This document shows positions 34,641-45,745 of a stretch of DNA of 64,000 nucleotides, in pieces. The notes under the pieces were generated by a model, which worked only from the letters and a program-made list of their open reading frames with translations, had not been told where the DNA came from and made no database searches. Both the position numbers and the translations under genes were made by a program. The stretch's first letter is position 1; each line of letters starts with the position of its first letter. The stretch lies in NCBI GenBank assembly GCA_026826555.1, contig JAKSZT010053836.1, positions 9,027,240 through 9,091,239 of the forward strand. The letters are read 5' to 3'. This stretch comes from Tolypeutes matacus (Eukaryota; Chordata; Mammalia; Cingulata; Chlamyphoridae).

Positions 34641-36340
34641 ACTATAACAAGATTGATCTGTAGTGAAATAAAAGATAATGCAATCCAGAGGAAATCACTT
34701 CTGGTTCCTCTGAGAATGTCTGATGTTGTCGGCTACAAGCCTGCTTGCCGCTTCTGCCTGCCATGGGGCACAGCAGCCCAAACACGCAGACTCCTCTGGG
34801 CAAAGGGGCCTCCGTCAGTCACTGTCAGAAGCACACATGCACAAAGCAGCACCTTTCCCCAGCTTCCTGGGAGAACGTGGCCACGCCAAAACGAGCAGGA
34901 CCTGGTGCCAGCTGTGCGATCGGGAGAGCAGAGCTACTCAGTCACCACTGTGGGGACGGACTTCAAGACACAACCCGTGGCATCTGTTCATCGAAGGTGC
35001 ATTGTTTCCTATTTGTTTCCAGCACAATTCACCACCTCCGTGTTTCAAGTTAATGGCACAATTCCGGCAACCAGGTTTCAACCACAGAAGATGTTGCAAA
35101 GATCACGTTTTAGACTGCCTGTAAAACATAGAACATTTCGTCTTGGTCTGATGTGACTGCACTGGTTGAATGTTTCACTGAGCTTTAATTTCATAGGTAG
35201 TGTGGCCAGAAACAAAGGGAAAGAGGGGTTCCGGATGACGAGTGCTTTGCCATCATTTCGGAGACTGTGCCTCCATACAAGATGGTCCTATAAGACCCGA
35301 GCTGTGTGAATAATTCCCAAAAGCGAGGTGTGTTCTCTCCATTTGAAATTCCAGGAAAATCTTATCGAGGAGCTGCCACCACACCATTTTATAGGGCAAC
35401 GGGTAGCTAGCAGCTTCCGTCTCTGGCAGATGCTATTAAGTCTCGATAGCCCGTGATTTGTGGATGATTATAACTTTTGCTCTGCATATCATTGTTACTG
35501 ACAGGCAAATCCCATCAATCGAACGGCATGACTGATTAGAAAAGGAGGCAAACTTGACAGGGGCAGACTGATAAGCCATTTTTATACCGGCTCCAACAAC
35601 CAGGAGCACTCACCATCGTGCATTAGAAAAGGCAGCTCTGACACAAGCCTCCTCTCTCCCCACACTCCAGGAGCCTCGGTCCACATGCTCCAGCGAGGCT
35701 TTTGAAACTCCAGAGGTTTTGTGTTTCAAGAGGAGAAATGCAATTCAGCATTCGGTGATGCTTGCTTTCTAGTTCATTGAAAAAATATTCTCTTCCCAGA
35801 GCATCCCAATGAACCCCCAATTTGTCAAGGTAGAAAACTCACCGCAGCCATGGACCCTGACAACAGCACTTTCATCACACCAACAGGCGCGGCACCTTTT
35901 CAATTTTGCTCATCTCGTAGTCTCTAGCCAAATGGAACTTATTACTTATGGCTTGTTGGGATTTATGAATTATTTATAAAAGTAGGTCTACGACTCCAGA
36001 CTCTTAAGAGACAACACAGCAGTATCATCACCGTTAACCTTCACCGATATCAGAGAGAGCAGGCAGATATTCTCCGTAACACCCTCTGCATGTTTAGGGT
36101 GAAACAACAGTTGTGAAAACATCGAGCCTGTAAGATTATTTGGAGGCTATTTATGGAATGCCTGGATGTATTTTTAAGCCAGTCTCTTTTATTCCAAGCC
36201 AGCCTTGGAGTCAAGAAAGATGTAGCAGACGTATGCTACAAACATATTTCCCAGCTTGAATACAAACAGTTTTGCCTGCCTTGCCATTTTTATACAGTCA
36301 TTGCAAACCGTGATGAAAAAAGAAAAGAGGCAGCCCCTCC
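34641..36340. promoter_or_regulatory. Candidate conserved noncoding block, repeat-free
   Basis: About 1.7 kb is free of recognisable repeats. It keeps CpGs in AT-rich DNA (CTTATCGAGG, CTCGATAGCCCG, TCAATCGAACGGC, TATACCGG) and carries TALE/homeodomain-like cores such as TGTTACTGACAGG and GACTGATTAG (about 35490-35540). A 167-codon frame (34653-35156, plus) overlaps other long frames in the same stretch and has no domain. Such composition is typical of deeply conserved enhancer DNA, but only alignment to other species can show it. Confidence 0.35.
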
Positions 36341-37093
36341 CCACCCCCGTAATGTGTGTCTAGCAGGTTAAACAGCGCCGTAACCTGTGAGTCTCCTTCC
36401 ACATCCCAGAGCGCAGTGGCTGTGCATCCTAAGTGGGAGACCGAAACACAGCCGGGTTTTAAAGTCAACCAGGTTTGCCAAAGGTTGGAGTCTGGGTTCA
36501 AGCTTTCCAGCTCCAGCTCCCCAGAACACATGGCCTTGGCTGGTAAAGCAAATGAGACATGGATCACCCTCATCTGGAGGGATGTGGGGCAAGCTGGGAT
36601 AAAGGGGGCGAAGTGACCAGCCAGCTGGGGTCGTGCCCACACCTCCACAACAGCAACATGTCTGCCCGGTACGTCAACCAGCACACGGCACCAGTGTCTG
36701 GAGCCCTGACCAAAGCAGCGGCTAGCCCTGACACAGGAGCCCCAAGGGGTGGCTCTGGAGGGGGTTCCTGCAGAGGACTCCCACCTGACCTCCCTTCTAT
36801 CTGCTCCTCACCAGTTTCACAGTCCCACACCATGCCATCCCCTCCAGGGGTCCAGCTGTAGACCTCTCCCCAATCGTCTGGTTCCCCACCGTACCCTTAA
36901 GCACAGTCCAGAGGAAGCAGCAGAAGCTGGAAAGCAGAGGCCACCATCAGCCACTGTCCCCCCGATTCCCCCAAGCCCACGTAACATGTCCACAGAGAAC
37001 GCAAAACCCCAAACCCCTCTGCACAGAGACTTTACCCTTGTTCCCAAAAGAACGCAGTCCATGGAAAAGCAGGCAGCAGGCAATGAAACTTAC
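36341..37093. other. Single-copy, GC-richer DNA, no supported gene
   Basis: Several overlapping frames up to 144 codons on both strands reflect low stop density, not a gene. They have no domain and contradict each other. Confidence 0.45.
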
Positions 37094-37108
37094 CTTGCTG
37101 AAAAACAT
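37094..37108 (-). other. Candidate 15-nt microexon
   Basis: Read on the minus strand, a pyrimidine-rich tract (CCTTCCTGTTTTATTCTCTC) leads to CCCGCAG. The 15 nt ATGTTTTTCAGCAAG follow, then GTAAGT, a near-ideal 5' splice site after AAG. The length is a multiple of three (M-F-F-S-K in one frame). A second acceptor-like TTTTCAG lies inside, which would leave CAAG only. Nothing else in the window proves a minus-strand transcript, so this could be chance. A first coding exon starting at the ATG is the other reading. Confidence 0.3.
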
Positions 37109-37264
37109 CTGCGGGAGAGAATAAAACAGGAAGGGGATGGGGGGAAGGGATGGGGCGGGGGAGAGAAGAGAAAACTATATTAATAATGATGTTGAAAGTG
37201 ACAATGAAAATAATCACAAGTAACAAGCTGGCTGCTGAGGACTCCACATACAATATTCCCTTTT
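37109..37264. other. Purine-rich tract and flanking single-copy DNA
   Basis: 37110-37172 is G/A-rich on the plus strand (pyrimidine-rich on the minus strand, where it would serve as the intron end before the candidate microexon). The rest is unrecognised. Confidence 0.4.
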
Positions 37265-37450
37265 ACAGAGGCTGCCTGGGCCTCAATCCTGACCCTACAA
37301 CTTAACTAACTGCCACTTACAGCTCTCTAGGCTAGAAAATAGACAGGAGTATTGGAAAGATTGAACAAATTACGCCACACACTTTTAAGGGCTTAGAACA
37401 GTGCCCGGCACAGAGCAAACATACAAAAACTGGTATTTATTACTAATATT
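37265..37450 (+). repeat. MIR SINE fossil
   Basis: GGCTGCCTGGGCCTCAATCC, ACAACTTAACTAACTGCCAC and TTAGAACAGTGCCCGGCACA follow MIR order on the plus strand to its 3' end. Confidence 0.75.
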
Positions 37451-37454
37451 AACA

Positions 37455-37650
37455 TTCTTTTATTATTCACAGCAATGCTATCAAGTAAGTTTTATTATCA
37501 TCCTCATTTTACTGATGGGGAAACAGAGACTCCAGAAGACTAAATAACTCATGCAAGGCCACAGAGATGTGAGGGATGGATCCAGGATTGAACCCAGGTC
37601 TATCTGATTCCAGAAACCATTGCCTTACCCACTACTAAGCTGCCTGACTA
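37455..37650 (-). repeat. MIR SINE fossil
   Basis: CATTTTACTGATGGGGAAAC, CAAGGCCACAGAGATG and GATTGAACCCAGGTCTATCT are reverse-complement MIR landmarks. It sits tail to tail with the MIR on its left. Confidence 0.88.
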
Positions 37651-37859
37651 GTTGATAAATAAACAATACCAACAACAATGACAAACAAGAGAGCAACCAG
37701 AAAAGCCTAGGAATATATTCAAGTTTCATATTTAATCATATAAACAAAACATCTATATGAATTTTCTACGTTATTATTCACAACCAATAACAATAGGTAT
37801 CTGTATTAATCCTAGGTAAAAGTCTGTTAGAAAAGATGAAAAATATTAATCTAATTTTT
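37651..37859. other. AT-rich unrecognised DNA
   Basis: No gene or repeat identified. Confidence 0.45.
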
Positions 37860-38130
37860 CAACAAATATTGGGAGGCTACTATGTGCCAAGCACTGCGTC
37901 TGATACCGAGAAACACACATCTAGAGAAGAACGTCAACAAGCAAGCAGGCAGAAGAAGCAGCGCTTAACAATGAGTACAGGGTCACTGGGGCACAGGGCA
38001 GGTGGCTGACCCAGACTGGAGGAGTCAGGGAGAACTTCCTGGAGAAATGACTTCTAAACCACATCCTCAAAACTGATGAATTCATCTGGTAAAGACTGGG
38101 GGATACATGGCTCCAATAAGAAAGAAAGAC
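37860..38130 (+). repeat. Ancient interspersed repeat fragment
   Basis: GGCTACTATGTGCCAAGCAC, then GTCAGGGAGAACTTCCTGGA and GAAATGACTTCTAAACC match in order the same old family as at 21860-22640. Confidence 0.5.
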
Positions 38131-38164
38131 CTGCCCTGGCAACCAGGCCTGCCAGTTACTCACA

Positions 38165-38690
38165 GTTAAGTATGGTTTTTATTTTATTCTATCTGGGAAA
38201 AGTGCACAAACCGTAACTGTACAGGTGAGAAAACACACCTGTGTGACCAGCACCCAGGTCAAGGAACATTCTGTCTCCCAGAATCCTTCCTTGTGCTCCT
38301 CCAGGCATTAACCGTGCCCCTCCCACCCTGCCCCCCACGAGTGACCACTATCATGGCTTCTGACACCATGGATTACTTCTGCCTGTTTTTTGAATCTCTA
38401 CATATGGACTCATCCAGTAGGTTTTGGTTTCTTTTTAAATGTTTGGCTTCTTTGATCAAAAGTGATTGTGGGAATCATCTATACCAAAGCACGCAGTAGA
38501 ACATTATTCTCACTGCTGTAGAGTAGCCCATTGTGTGATCATACTGTAGTTTATTTCTCCACTCAATTGCTGGTGGCCATTTGGATTGGTTTCAACCGTT
38601 TGGCAATTAGGAATTGGCATGAACATTCTCGTCTGTATCCTCTGACAAACATATACATGAGCCTGGTGCTTTTGTGTCTCACATGCACAC
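38165..38690 (-). mobile_element. Decayed L1, 3' region, antisense
   Basis: AGTAGCCCATTGTGTGATCA, ACTGTAGTTTATTTCTCCAC and AATTGGCATGAACATTCTCG are the reverse complement of the L1 ORF2 end. The left part carries the 3'-UTR type CCACTATCATGGCTTCTGAC. 5' truncated. Confidence 0.75.
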
Positions 38691-38789
38691 CTGCCCTGCT
38701 TCTCACGCCTCCTAGTCACCCACAAGTCTTGTGGGCTCACACTTTCTCATTCCATAACTTGAAGACGGAAGAGAGCACAAGCAGGGACG

Positions 38790-39305
38790 CAGACAGTGCC
38801 ACACAGTGGGAGCCGGTTCCCGCCCTACTGGTGGGATTGGTCATAGGTTTGCCACTTGATAGTTTGACAGTACGTAAAGAAATGTTAACTCTGCAATTCT
38901 TGACCCAATAATACCTCTTCTAGGAATATAATCCAATGAAATAACTAAAGAAGCCTACGAGGACATTCAATTTGGCGTCGTCTATAAAGGCAAAACCCTG
39001 GATATTACCTAATTGCTTATCAATAGGGAATAAAACAAAAAATAATATGTGGAGACAATGGATTATGGTGTAGCCATATAAAATGATGACTTTAAGACTT
39101 TGACTACTGTTGAGTGAAAAAAGCAGATGGCAAAATGTAGCACGTACCCTGGGCCCATCTGTGTGCGGGTGTGTGTAGGGTCACAAGGAGAGAGGCCTGT
39201 GGTGCTGGTCACGGGAATGCTGTGCACGTTCAGCTGCTGGGATCCGGGGCCAATTGTTTAACTTTCTTATAAGCATTTCTGTGTGCTTTGAAATTTTAAC
39301 ACTGA
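38790..39305 (+). mobile_element. Decayed L1, 3' region
   Basis: CCCTACTGGTGGGATTGGTC, CAATAATACCTCTTCTAGGA and AATGGATTATGGTGTAGCCA follow the end of L1 ORF2 on the plus strand. CATTTCTGTGTGCTTTGAAA is from the 3' UTR. Many stops; very old. Confidence 0.75.
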
Positions 39306-40219
39306 ACTTGCCTCACGTTTATAATCCAAATTTTAAAGCGAAAGTTATTTTTGCTTTGAACCACTAATTCAGAGCTATCACATCGACATCTCATGTCAGT
39401 TGTCATCTCAATCAGCTCCTCAAAGGCACAAAGAGCCCAGGGCCTATAGACGGTGTAGATGAAACACTCACCCGGTGAATGACGAGACTGCAAGGAGAGA
39501 TTATCTAGGGGAGCAGTGTCCATTCCACTGGGACACACATGACCCCACGTGCAATACACAAGCTCCCAAGGGCATACCCTAGCCAGTGACTGGCACAGGT
39601 AAGACAAACTGCTGGCTCACAATTCCTGGGGAGTTGGTTATAACACCCCCCCTCTCTCACACTCACGAAAGCCAACTGGGCCGCATAAATGGGTCATATG
39701 GTGGCATTACAGATCAACCGTGGCTCTACTCTTATTTATACGTACTAAACCTTATTCACGGGCCTCAGTAATTCACCATGCTACTAATTCTGGCACAGCA
39801 GTGTGTGGATCGGCACTTACCTCCAATATCCTGACACTGCCCAGGAACTGTGGGGAGTGCCGTGTGCAGTTCCCTACATCTACTGTTTTCACATGCATTT
39901 GCTTCCTGGAATGCAGAGGCTGAAACACCCACCCTCTGACCAGCCTGCACACCTGGAGGAGCCCGCCTACTCAGCCTGCAAATGTCACCGCCACTATGAA
40001 GTCTTCTCAGTCTATCCCCCCAGAGAGAATTCACTGTTTCCACCACTGTGCACCTAGAATAATTGGTGCATGATGCAATTAGAGCTTGTATGGTAATTAG
40101 TTATTTATGGAGATCATAAGTTCTTGAGGATAAGAGCTATGGCCTAAATCATCCATGTGGGTTCTACTTGCCTGGCATGGTATGCACCCTACACAAAAGG
40201 GAGGCGAAGCAGGCTGGTC
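39306..40219. other. Single-copy DNA, possible conserved piece at the end
   Basis: No gene recognised. 40025-40160 contains homeodomain-like text (GGTAATTAGTTATTTATGG) and no repeat. Confidence 0.45.
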
Positions 40220-40221
40220 CA

Positions 40222-40345
40222 TCTTCACACTCACCTGCCAACCCCCTCATTTTACAAATGAGGAAACTGAGTCCCAGAGAATTAAGAGATTTTTCCCAAG
40301 GTCATACGTGGCGTTAAAGGCTGAGCCAGGACTACACGAGATCCA
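40222..40345 (-). repeat. MIR SINE fossil
   Basis: TCATTTTACAAATGAGGAAA, CTGAGTCCCAGAGAATTAAG and CCCAAGGTCATACGTGG are the reverse-complement MIR core. Confidence 0.85.
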
Positions 40346-41869
40346 TTTAACATTAATGAAGCACAAAACCTCATCCCTATTATTAGCAAAGTACAAATTA
40401 GAGATTTATCATTCTCCTCTAATGAATTCAGACAAAAATTTCCAGCCTTGAACACATCAGTGAAATAAGATTAGTCTTTCAAATATGGATCCAGTCTCGA
40501 CATCTGTCCAGAATCCTCAACCTCCTCTCCATGGCTTTTGACAGGAAGAACTTCCTTCGAAATTCAGTACTGATTTGAATCACTGGAAAGTATCAGTGGG
40601 CAGGAAGAAGGAAACTCAGGCAGGGATTTAGTGACCTTATCCCTTCCAATTCCATTGTATCTTTCATGCTTTAGCAGACAAATCTGCATAGAAAACTACT
40701 CATATCTTCTATCTAAAAGACTTTCTTGATTTTCATGTAAGCTATTGCAGATTTTTAAGACCCTTTTCCAGCTTCATTTACATTTTGCACCTTTTTATTC
40801 AAATGGAAATTTTAATAAACACCAGTATAAATATTACCACAATCAGCACATGAGTTATCCTGTAATTTACACTCTAAATTTATGTATTTTGTGGTCTGGG
40901 CATAAATCATTCTGTTCTTAGCATCATTTAGCTCTTTTGCTCTGTATAATAATGACTAGGGTATCTTCTTTAAAAGTTCACTTTTCCAGACTGAAACAGC
41001 CATCCAGACTGAGGCTCAATGATTCATGGTCAGAAGGAAAGCAAATGAGAAGGCAGTTTCTGTGCTCTTTGGTTACATTTTCACACTAAAAAATTGTGGA
41101 CCTCAGAGGATATTAGCCATAGCAATACTCTTCCCACTCTCTATTCGGGTGCTCGTGTCCCCCACCCCATAACCATCAGAAAAACCACTTAGAAGAACAA
41201 AGGTTCTCAAATTTCAGTGTGATATTCTCCTTTCAGTTTAACCAACCACAAATAATATTTCGGGGTCAGTCACTGACACTCTCTGAGCTTGCATTTCCTC
41301 ATAGATGACTTGGAGATATTCTAATACCCAGGCTGTAGTTTGGGGAAGGTTAAATTAGACCAATTTATACAAACATTTTCCCATCATCTGCTGGGGGGGA
41401 TCACGCTGAGCCTCAGTCTCGGCACCATCTTTCCCAGTCTCACAGGAACTGGAAATCACAGAAGTGCAGTTCAGAGTTGCCAAAGCCCACCCGGGCCACA
41501 ATCCAGTTGAGCCCAAAGCCCACCAGAGCCATTTGTGCAGAGGAAATGAACTCTTTCAGACAAGCTTCTAAGAAGCTCATACCCACTTCCCAGGGGAGAA
41601 AACCTCAACCCCAGCCATTCCAGCGAACAAAGAAAGCTTGTTCTCCAGTCCCCACCCCCACCCCCTGGAGCCATTCTGGCCCTATAGAGAGATGAAAGGG
41701 CGTGTATAAGTTGGTGATTCAGATGTGGGAAGAAGAAAATACGAAAGAAGGAACTCAGATTTGCCTTTCTTAGCCCCAATATCCAACTTCCTCCCTTAGG
41801 AATGAACATCAAGGCTATCTGCTCCCCTCCCCCATGGCAACTGAGAGATTCACACCCCAGTGATCTTTA
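40346..41869. other. Single-copy DNA with faint MIR trace
   Basis: A weak plus-strand MIR-like stretch lies at 41255-41370 (TCACTGACACTCTCTGAGCT). The duplicated phrase AAAGCCCACC(C/A)G at 41480-41490 and 41516-41526 is a small local repeat. No gene is supported; the 113-codon minus frame at 41471-41812 has no domain. Confidence 0.45.
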
Positions 41870-42560
41870 ATGCACTGAGTCCTCCAGAGACAGGGGCCAT
41901 AAAAAAAGACTAGATTATTTATTATTATTAATAAGTTATGGCAATTAGACTGGGTGATTCCTAAACGTTGCTGATTAAAAACTTTCTTGAGTGCTACTCA
42001 TCCGCATGGCTACTGTTTACCTCTATTAAAAATGATTTAACTACACTCTGGGTGAACCCCTCTCTTGTGCCTGGGTTAATAATTAGCAGTGCACAGAGGC
42101 ACGTGGGTTAAGTGAGTTGGCTCTCCTTTATTTATCTATTGCTTTGTTTTATGGGGAGGACTGGATGGCAGTCTTATTGCCCATTGAGTCTACTAGGAAT
42201 AATTTACTATTTTAATCCACAATCCGTAACTATCGTTAGAGAAACCCGCACTATTATTACAATATCACACTTAGCCCACTTCCCACAGCACGAAAGATAT
42301 GCCAAACAGTGAGTGTGCGTGACTTCTACAAGACTGGGGGAGGCAATGTTACCAGTTCTCAAACAATGTAATCGTACTACTCTCTCAATTTTGCTTTCTT
42401 TCCCAGGTTAAATTATATATGAGGGGAGTTTAGTTTCTTGAAAATGCATGCACTTAACTCCCATTTAAGAAGTCTCACCTGGGGAGACAGCTGTCTTGTG
42501 AGTCCTCCTGTGGTTTGAAATACAGAAAGAAAATTCCCTTTCAAGTACAAGTGCTTTTAC
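41870..42560. promoter_or_regulatory. Candidate conserved noncoding block
   Basis: Repeat-free, with many homeodomain-type cores (TTAATAATTAGC near 42077-42088; TAATAAGTTATGGCAATTAG near 41929-41948), CpG-containing phrases (AATCCGTAACTATCGTTAG near 42222-42240) and an E-box CACGTG at 42102-42107. The density of tissue-enhancer-like motifs in a repeat-free stretch is the reason for the call. No reading frame of interest. Confidence 0.35.
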
Positions 42561-43155
42561 AGTAAAGCCCTGTACATTTTAGTGGGACCCAACTAACCAG
42601 TAGGCCAGGAAAGGATCTAGAGAACAGATGGAATGGAGGCCGCTTCCTTGTACAAGAGCCATGTTCCTCATTAACCCAATTCAATGTCATGATTAGCTGA
42701 GTTGCCCCTTCACCAGATTTCCAAAAACCAGCAAGTTCATAAGCGAATATGAAACTAGAGTTCAGTCTGCATACTTCCCCTGCAAGTCTCAGAGAATAAA
42801 GTGAATGTTTTCCATTTTGAAAAGTGGGCTCACCAATGCCTCCCCTCTTGGTGAAATGTCAGCACTCCAGAGAAGTTCAGCTTCAGAATGACAAAGTCCA
42901 AGTCTACAAATGGCAAGTGGGTTTCCCAAGGGGGTCAGGGGTGATGTCTTTCTCTCTCTCACATGACCCAGTGCCACATCACCCCATGGCTGTGGCCACT
43001 GGAAGGCCAATGGCCTGGGAATGGGTCCCAGTTCCCTATCAGGGGGAAACCTGGGGTAACCACTCAACCTCTCCTAGCCAGTGCTCTGATCTATAAGATG
43101 AGGAGAGCAAGAATAAGCTTTTTCCCTACCTTAGGGATATCAAGAGGATAATTTT
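42561..43155. other. Single-copy DNA, no gene seen
   Basis: The text near 43050-43110 may be a weak MIR remnant. Otherwise nothing is recognised. Confidence 0.45.
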
Positions 43156-43159
43156 ATAA

Positions 43160-43405
43160 TTTAATCAGGATAGAGCATTTGGACTTTGGAGTCTAAGAAC
43201 ACTAGGTGGCTAGACCACTTCTCGCCATGTGATCTTGGAATAGTTATTTAAACTTTCTGAGTCTCAGGTTTCTCATTTATTAAATGGGGATAATAAAATT
43301 TACCTTTCAGAATTCCTATAAGAATAACCAAGATCATATATGTTAAGTACTTAGCACATGATGGCTGGCTTCCGGCACATATCCAATAAATGAAAGTTAA
43401 GGTTA
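43160..43405 (+). repeat. MIR SINE, near full length
   Basis: TTTGGACTTTGGAGTCTAAG, CATGTGATCTTGGAATAG, TTATTAAATGGGGATAATAA and the 3' end CATATCCAATAAATGAAAG follow the complete MIR order on the plus strand. Confidence 0.9.
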
Positions 43406-43424
43406 TTTTAATAACAAGCAATAA

Positions 43425-43668
43425 AGCAGGGTGGTAAGGAGCTCAGGTCCTACAGGCAGAGCTGGTTCCTCGTCTGACTAGTTGTGTGATCTTGGAGCAT
43501 ATCACTCAACTTCCCCAAGACTTGGTTTTCTCATCAGTCAGAAAATAACAATAGCTCATTTTGGGGCTACCTCTTAAAGGGCTCTGAAGACTAAATGAGG
43601 TACTATATATAAAAGGCCACAATAACCAGTACACAGAAAGCCTTTTATAAATGATTGTGTTACTTTCA
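43425..43668 (+). repeat. MIR SINE, near full length
   Basis: AGGGTGGTAAGGAGCTCAGG, GACTAGTTGTGTGATCTTGG, TTTTCTCATCAGTCAGAAAA and CCAGTACACAGAAAGC follow MIR order. It is a second independent copy directly after the first, in the same orientation. Confidence 0.88.
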
Positions 43669-44650
43669 ACAAGCATTTACTGATTGCCTACTACGTGAAA
43701 AGTCTTTGTGAACTGTACAGGACCACAAAAGGTTCATGAGAAGAAAATCCACTAAAATAAAAAGTGCATTTGAATTCCTTCCCATCATCATGGAACTTCC
43801 TCCCTTTAAGAAACCCCAAAGCAATTCCCAAATATTACTGTATTCTTGTGAAATAACAAGGGACAAGAGTGAACTATTTTTACGGTTTGGGATCAGGGGT
43901 CCAGTGACACCCTACTTTCTCTCACCAGATGATCTGAGAGGTTGAGATGAGAACCTGGAGGCTCCAGAAGCCCAGCCTTTGTTTTTGGCACCTCTCATTC
44001 CTCTCTCTTCTCCGGAACTGTCATTGCTTCTCAATGCCACCAAGGGGCTCAGCCAGCACTCACCCCACTCCTCCCCACCCCCGGCTTTGATCAGTGTTTC
44101 AAGCTCCTGCTCCCTGGTGACTAAGGGTTCAAAAGAAATAGGGGCTGCACGGGGCAGCTGAAATGGTCCGCTTCAAAGAGAGCCGCTCTGCTCTATATAA
44201 CAGGGTTCTAGGAAGGACTGGGCTGCGAGGAGGGTTCCACTGCTTTATTAAACAAATCCGTTCAGGACTGAGCACAACAAACCACTTACGCGGAGCCCTT
44301 CCTGCCCAGGTGCAGGCCTGTGCTCTCTTGGAGGTCGGCCAGAGTCAAGGGACCAGGCTCCTCCCGCCCCCGGGCCTCAGTGGCACCACACCGGAGCTGT
44401 GATTAGTTTTCTGTCTCTCCAAAGCCAGACACACAGCCCATATCCATGACCCTCCCGCTTCCTCCAGGCACACTCAGGCAGCTCAGCCTGAGCATCCAGT
44501 GAGTCTTGGAAATAGCTTTAAGGACTAACTGGAAGGCCTCAGCGCCTCGCTCGCCAGCCCTCCATGCCAAACTAACCCCGCTCTCTAGTGCTGGAAGGCC
44601 TTTTCTCTCTCTCCTTGGGCTTCTCTCTCTCATTCTGGATGGGTAATGTT
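43669..44650. other. Single-copy DNA, no gene seen
   Basis: GC-richer from 43980 on, with no exon or domain recognised. Confidence 0.5.
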
Positions 44651-44654
44651 CTGT

Positions 44655-44768
44655 CATTTTCCATGCTGGCTTCCCCTCATCTTTTTATCAAGTACAAAAT
44701 GAAGACCAATACTTAACCTGTCACTGTCCTACCTCTGAAGACACACAGTGCTCAGTAAATGTTTTTTA
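44655..44768 (+). repeat. MIR fossil, 3' half
   Basis: CTTCCCCTCATCTTTTTATC, AAGTACAAAATGAAGACC and CACAGTGCTCAGTAAATG follow the 3' half of MIR. Confidence 0.6.
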
Positions 44769-45592
44769 TTTGTGGACAAGGGGGAAAAAAAGCCCTGAAG
44801 TGTCTTCCTGATGCATTTTCTAGGCAATGTGCTACCAACATCCATCTCAGGCCATGTGCTTGTAACTCCTCAGCCTACACTGACTTGGAAGGCAATGCCA
44901 AGGAGTAAGTCCCTAACGTTTTTATGACATTCTATCCCTAGCATATCTCATTCCTAGCACAGAGGAATAAAGCTCTTAACTACTGAAAGAACATAAAAAA
45001 ATAGATTTAGGAATAATACTTTTTATGATCGCATTCTGTATACTGTGAAAGTTATGTTCAAATCTGCTTGTACTTTATGGAGCTGATAAAGTAGAATGCT
45101 ACGGCTTCCCAGCTAACAATGTATTTTATATCCATTTAAAATGTTTTCTCTTAAATTGAATTACTTTTTGAGTAATTATAATAAGACTAATCTGGGCTTA
45201 ATGAATTCATGTACAAATACTTTAGACTGCATTATTAAAACCTTTATGATATGAAACTATATTAAACTCAATCCCTCTAGCAACCAGTGTTTTTCTTTGG
45301 AAAGAACAGCATTCACAACTTTCTCTGAATTCTTTCAGGAAACCACATTTAATAATGCAAATGGAAGAAAAGGTTGACAAATAATATTATTTGAATTTCC
45401 CTAACTTACCTAATTGACTATTAATTAAGAATCTCAGAAATCATTCTTATTAAGCAAACGCATATATAAAGGGCTGAAAGGTTGGCCTGTCTTCCAGAAG
45501 AAATTATGTTATAGCTCTAATAAGTAATGACATAAAATCACTACTGGTAAAGATTACAAGTGAGCCCATGGATAGCAAGCCTGTGTTCTAAA
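44769..45592. promoter_or_regulatory. Candidate conserved noncoding block
   Basis: From about 44995 the DNA is AT-rich but complex, repeat-free, and rich in ATTA cores (TTACCTAATTGACTATTAAT near 45407-45426; GAGTAATTATAATAAGACTA near 45170-45189). CpGs survive (TTTATGATCGC, GCTACGGC). No long frame. Conserved enhancer DNA is the best explanation, but neutral AT-rich DNA is not excluded. Confidence 0.33.
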
Positions 45593-45594
45593 AG

Positions 45595-45745
45595 GTCTCC
45601 AAATGCAGCAATCTGAATATCTGGATTCTCGTCTTCACTGTAGGCAAAGCCACGCACCTTCTCTGGGATTCAGTACCAACATCTGCAAAATGATTTGTAC
45701 TAGATGATCTCTAAGGTCCCTTCCAGTTCTAAAACATAATGTTTT
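45595..45745 (+). repeat. MIR-family fossil
   Basis: TCTGGGATTCAGTACCAACA, GATGATCTCTAAGGTCCCTT and CCAGTTCTAAAACATAATG are typical of a MIR-related element in the plus orientation. Confidence 0.6.

Noticed and set aside
34653..35156. 167-codon open frame on the plus strand
   Set aside because: Three overlapping frames are open in the same stretch, which reflects few stops rather than coding. No recognised domain.
36298..37183. Several frames of 100-144 codons on both strands
   Set aside because: They overlap on opposite strands, contain low-complexity Pro/Ser text and show no homology; treated as chance.
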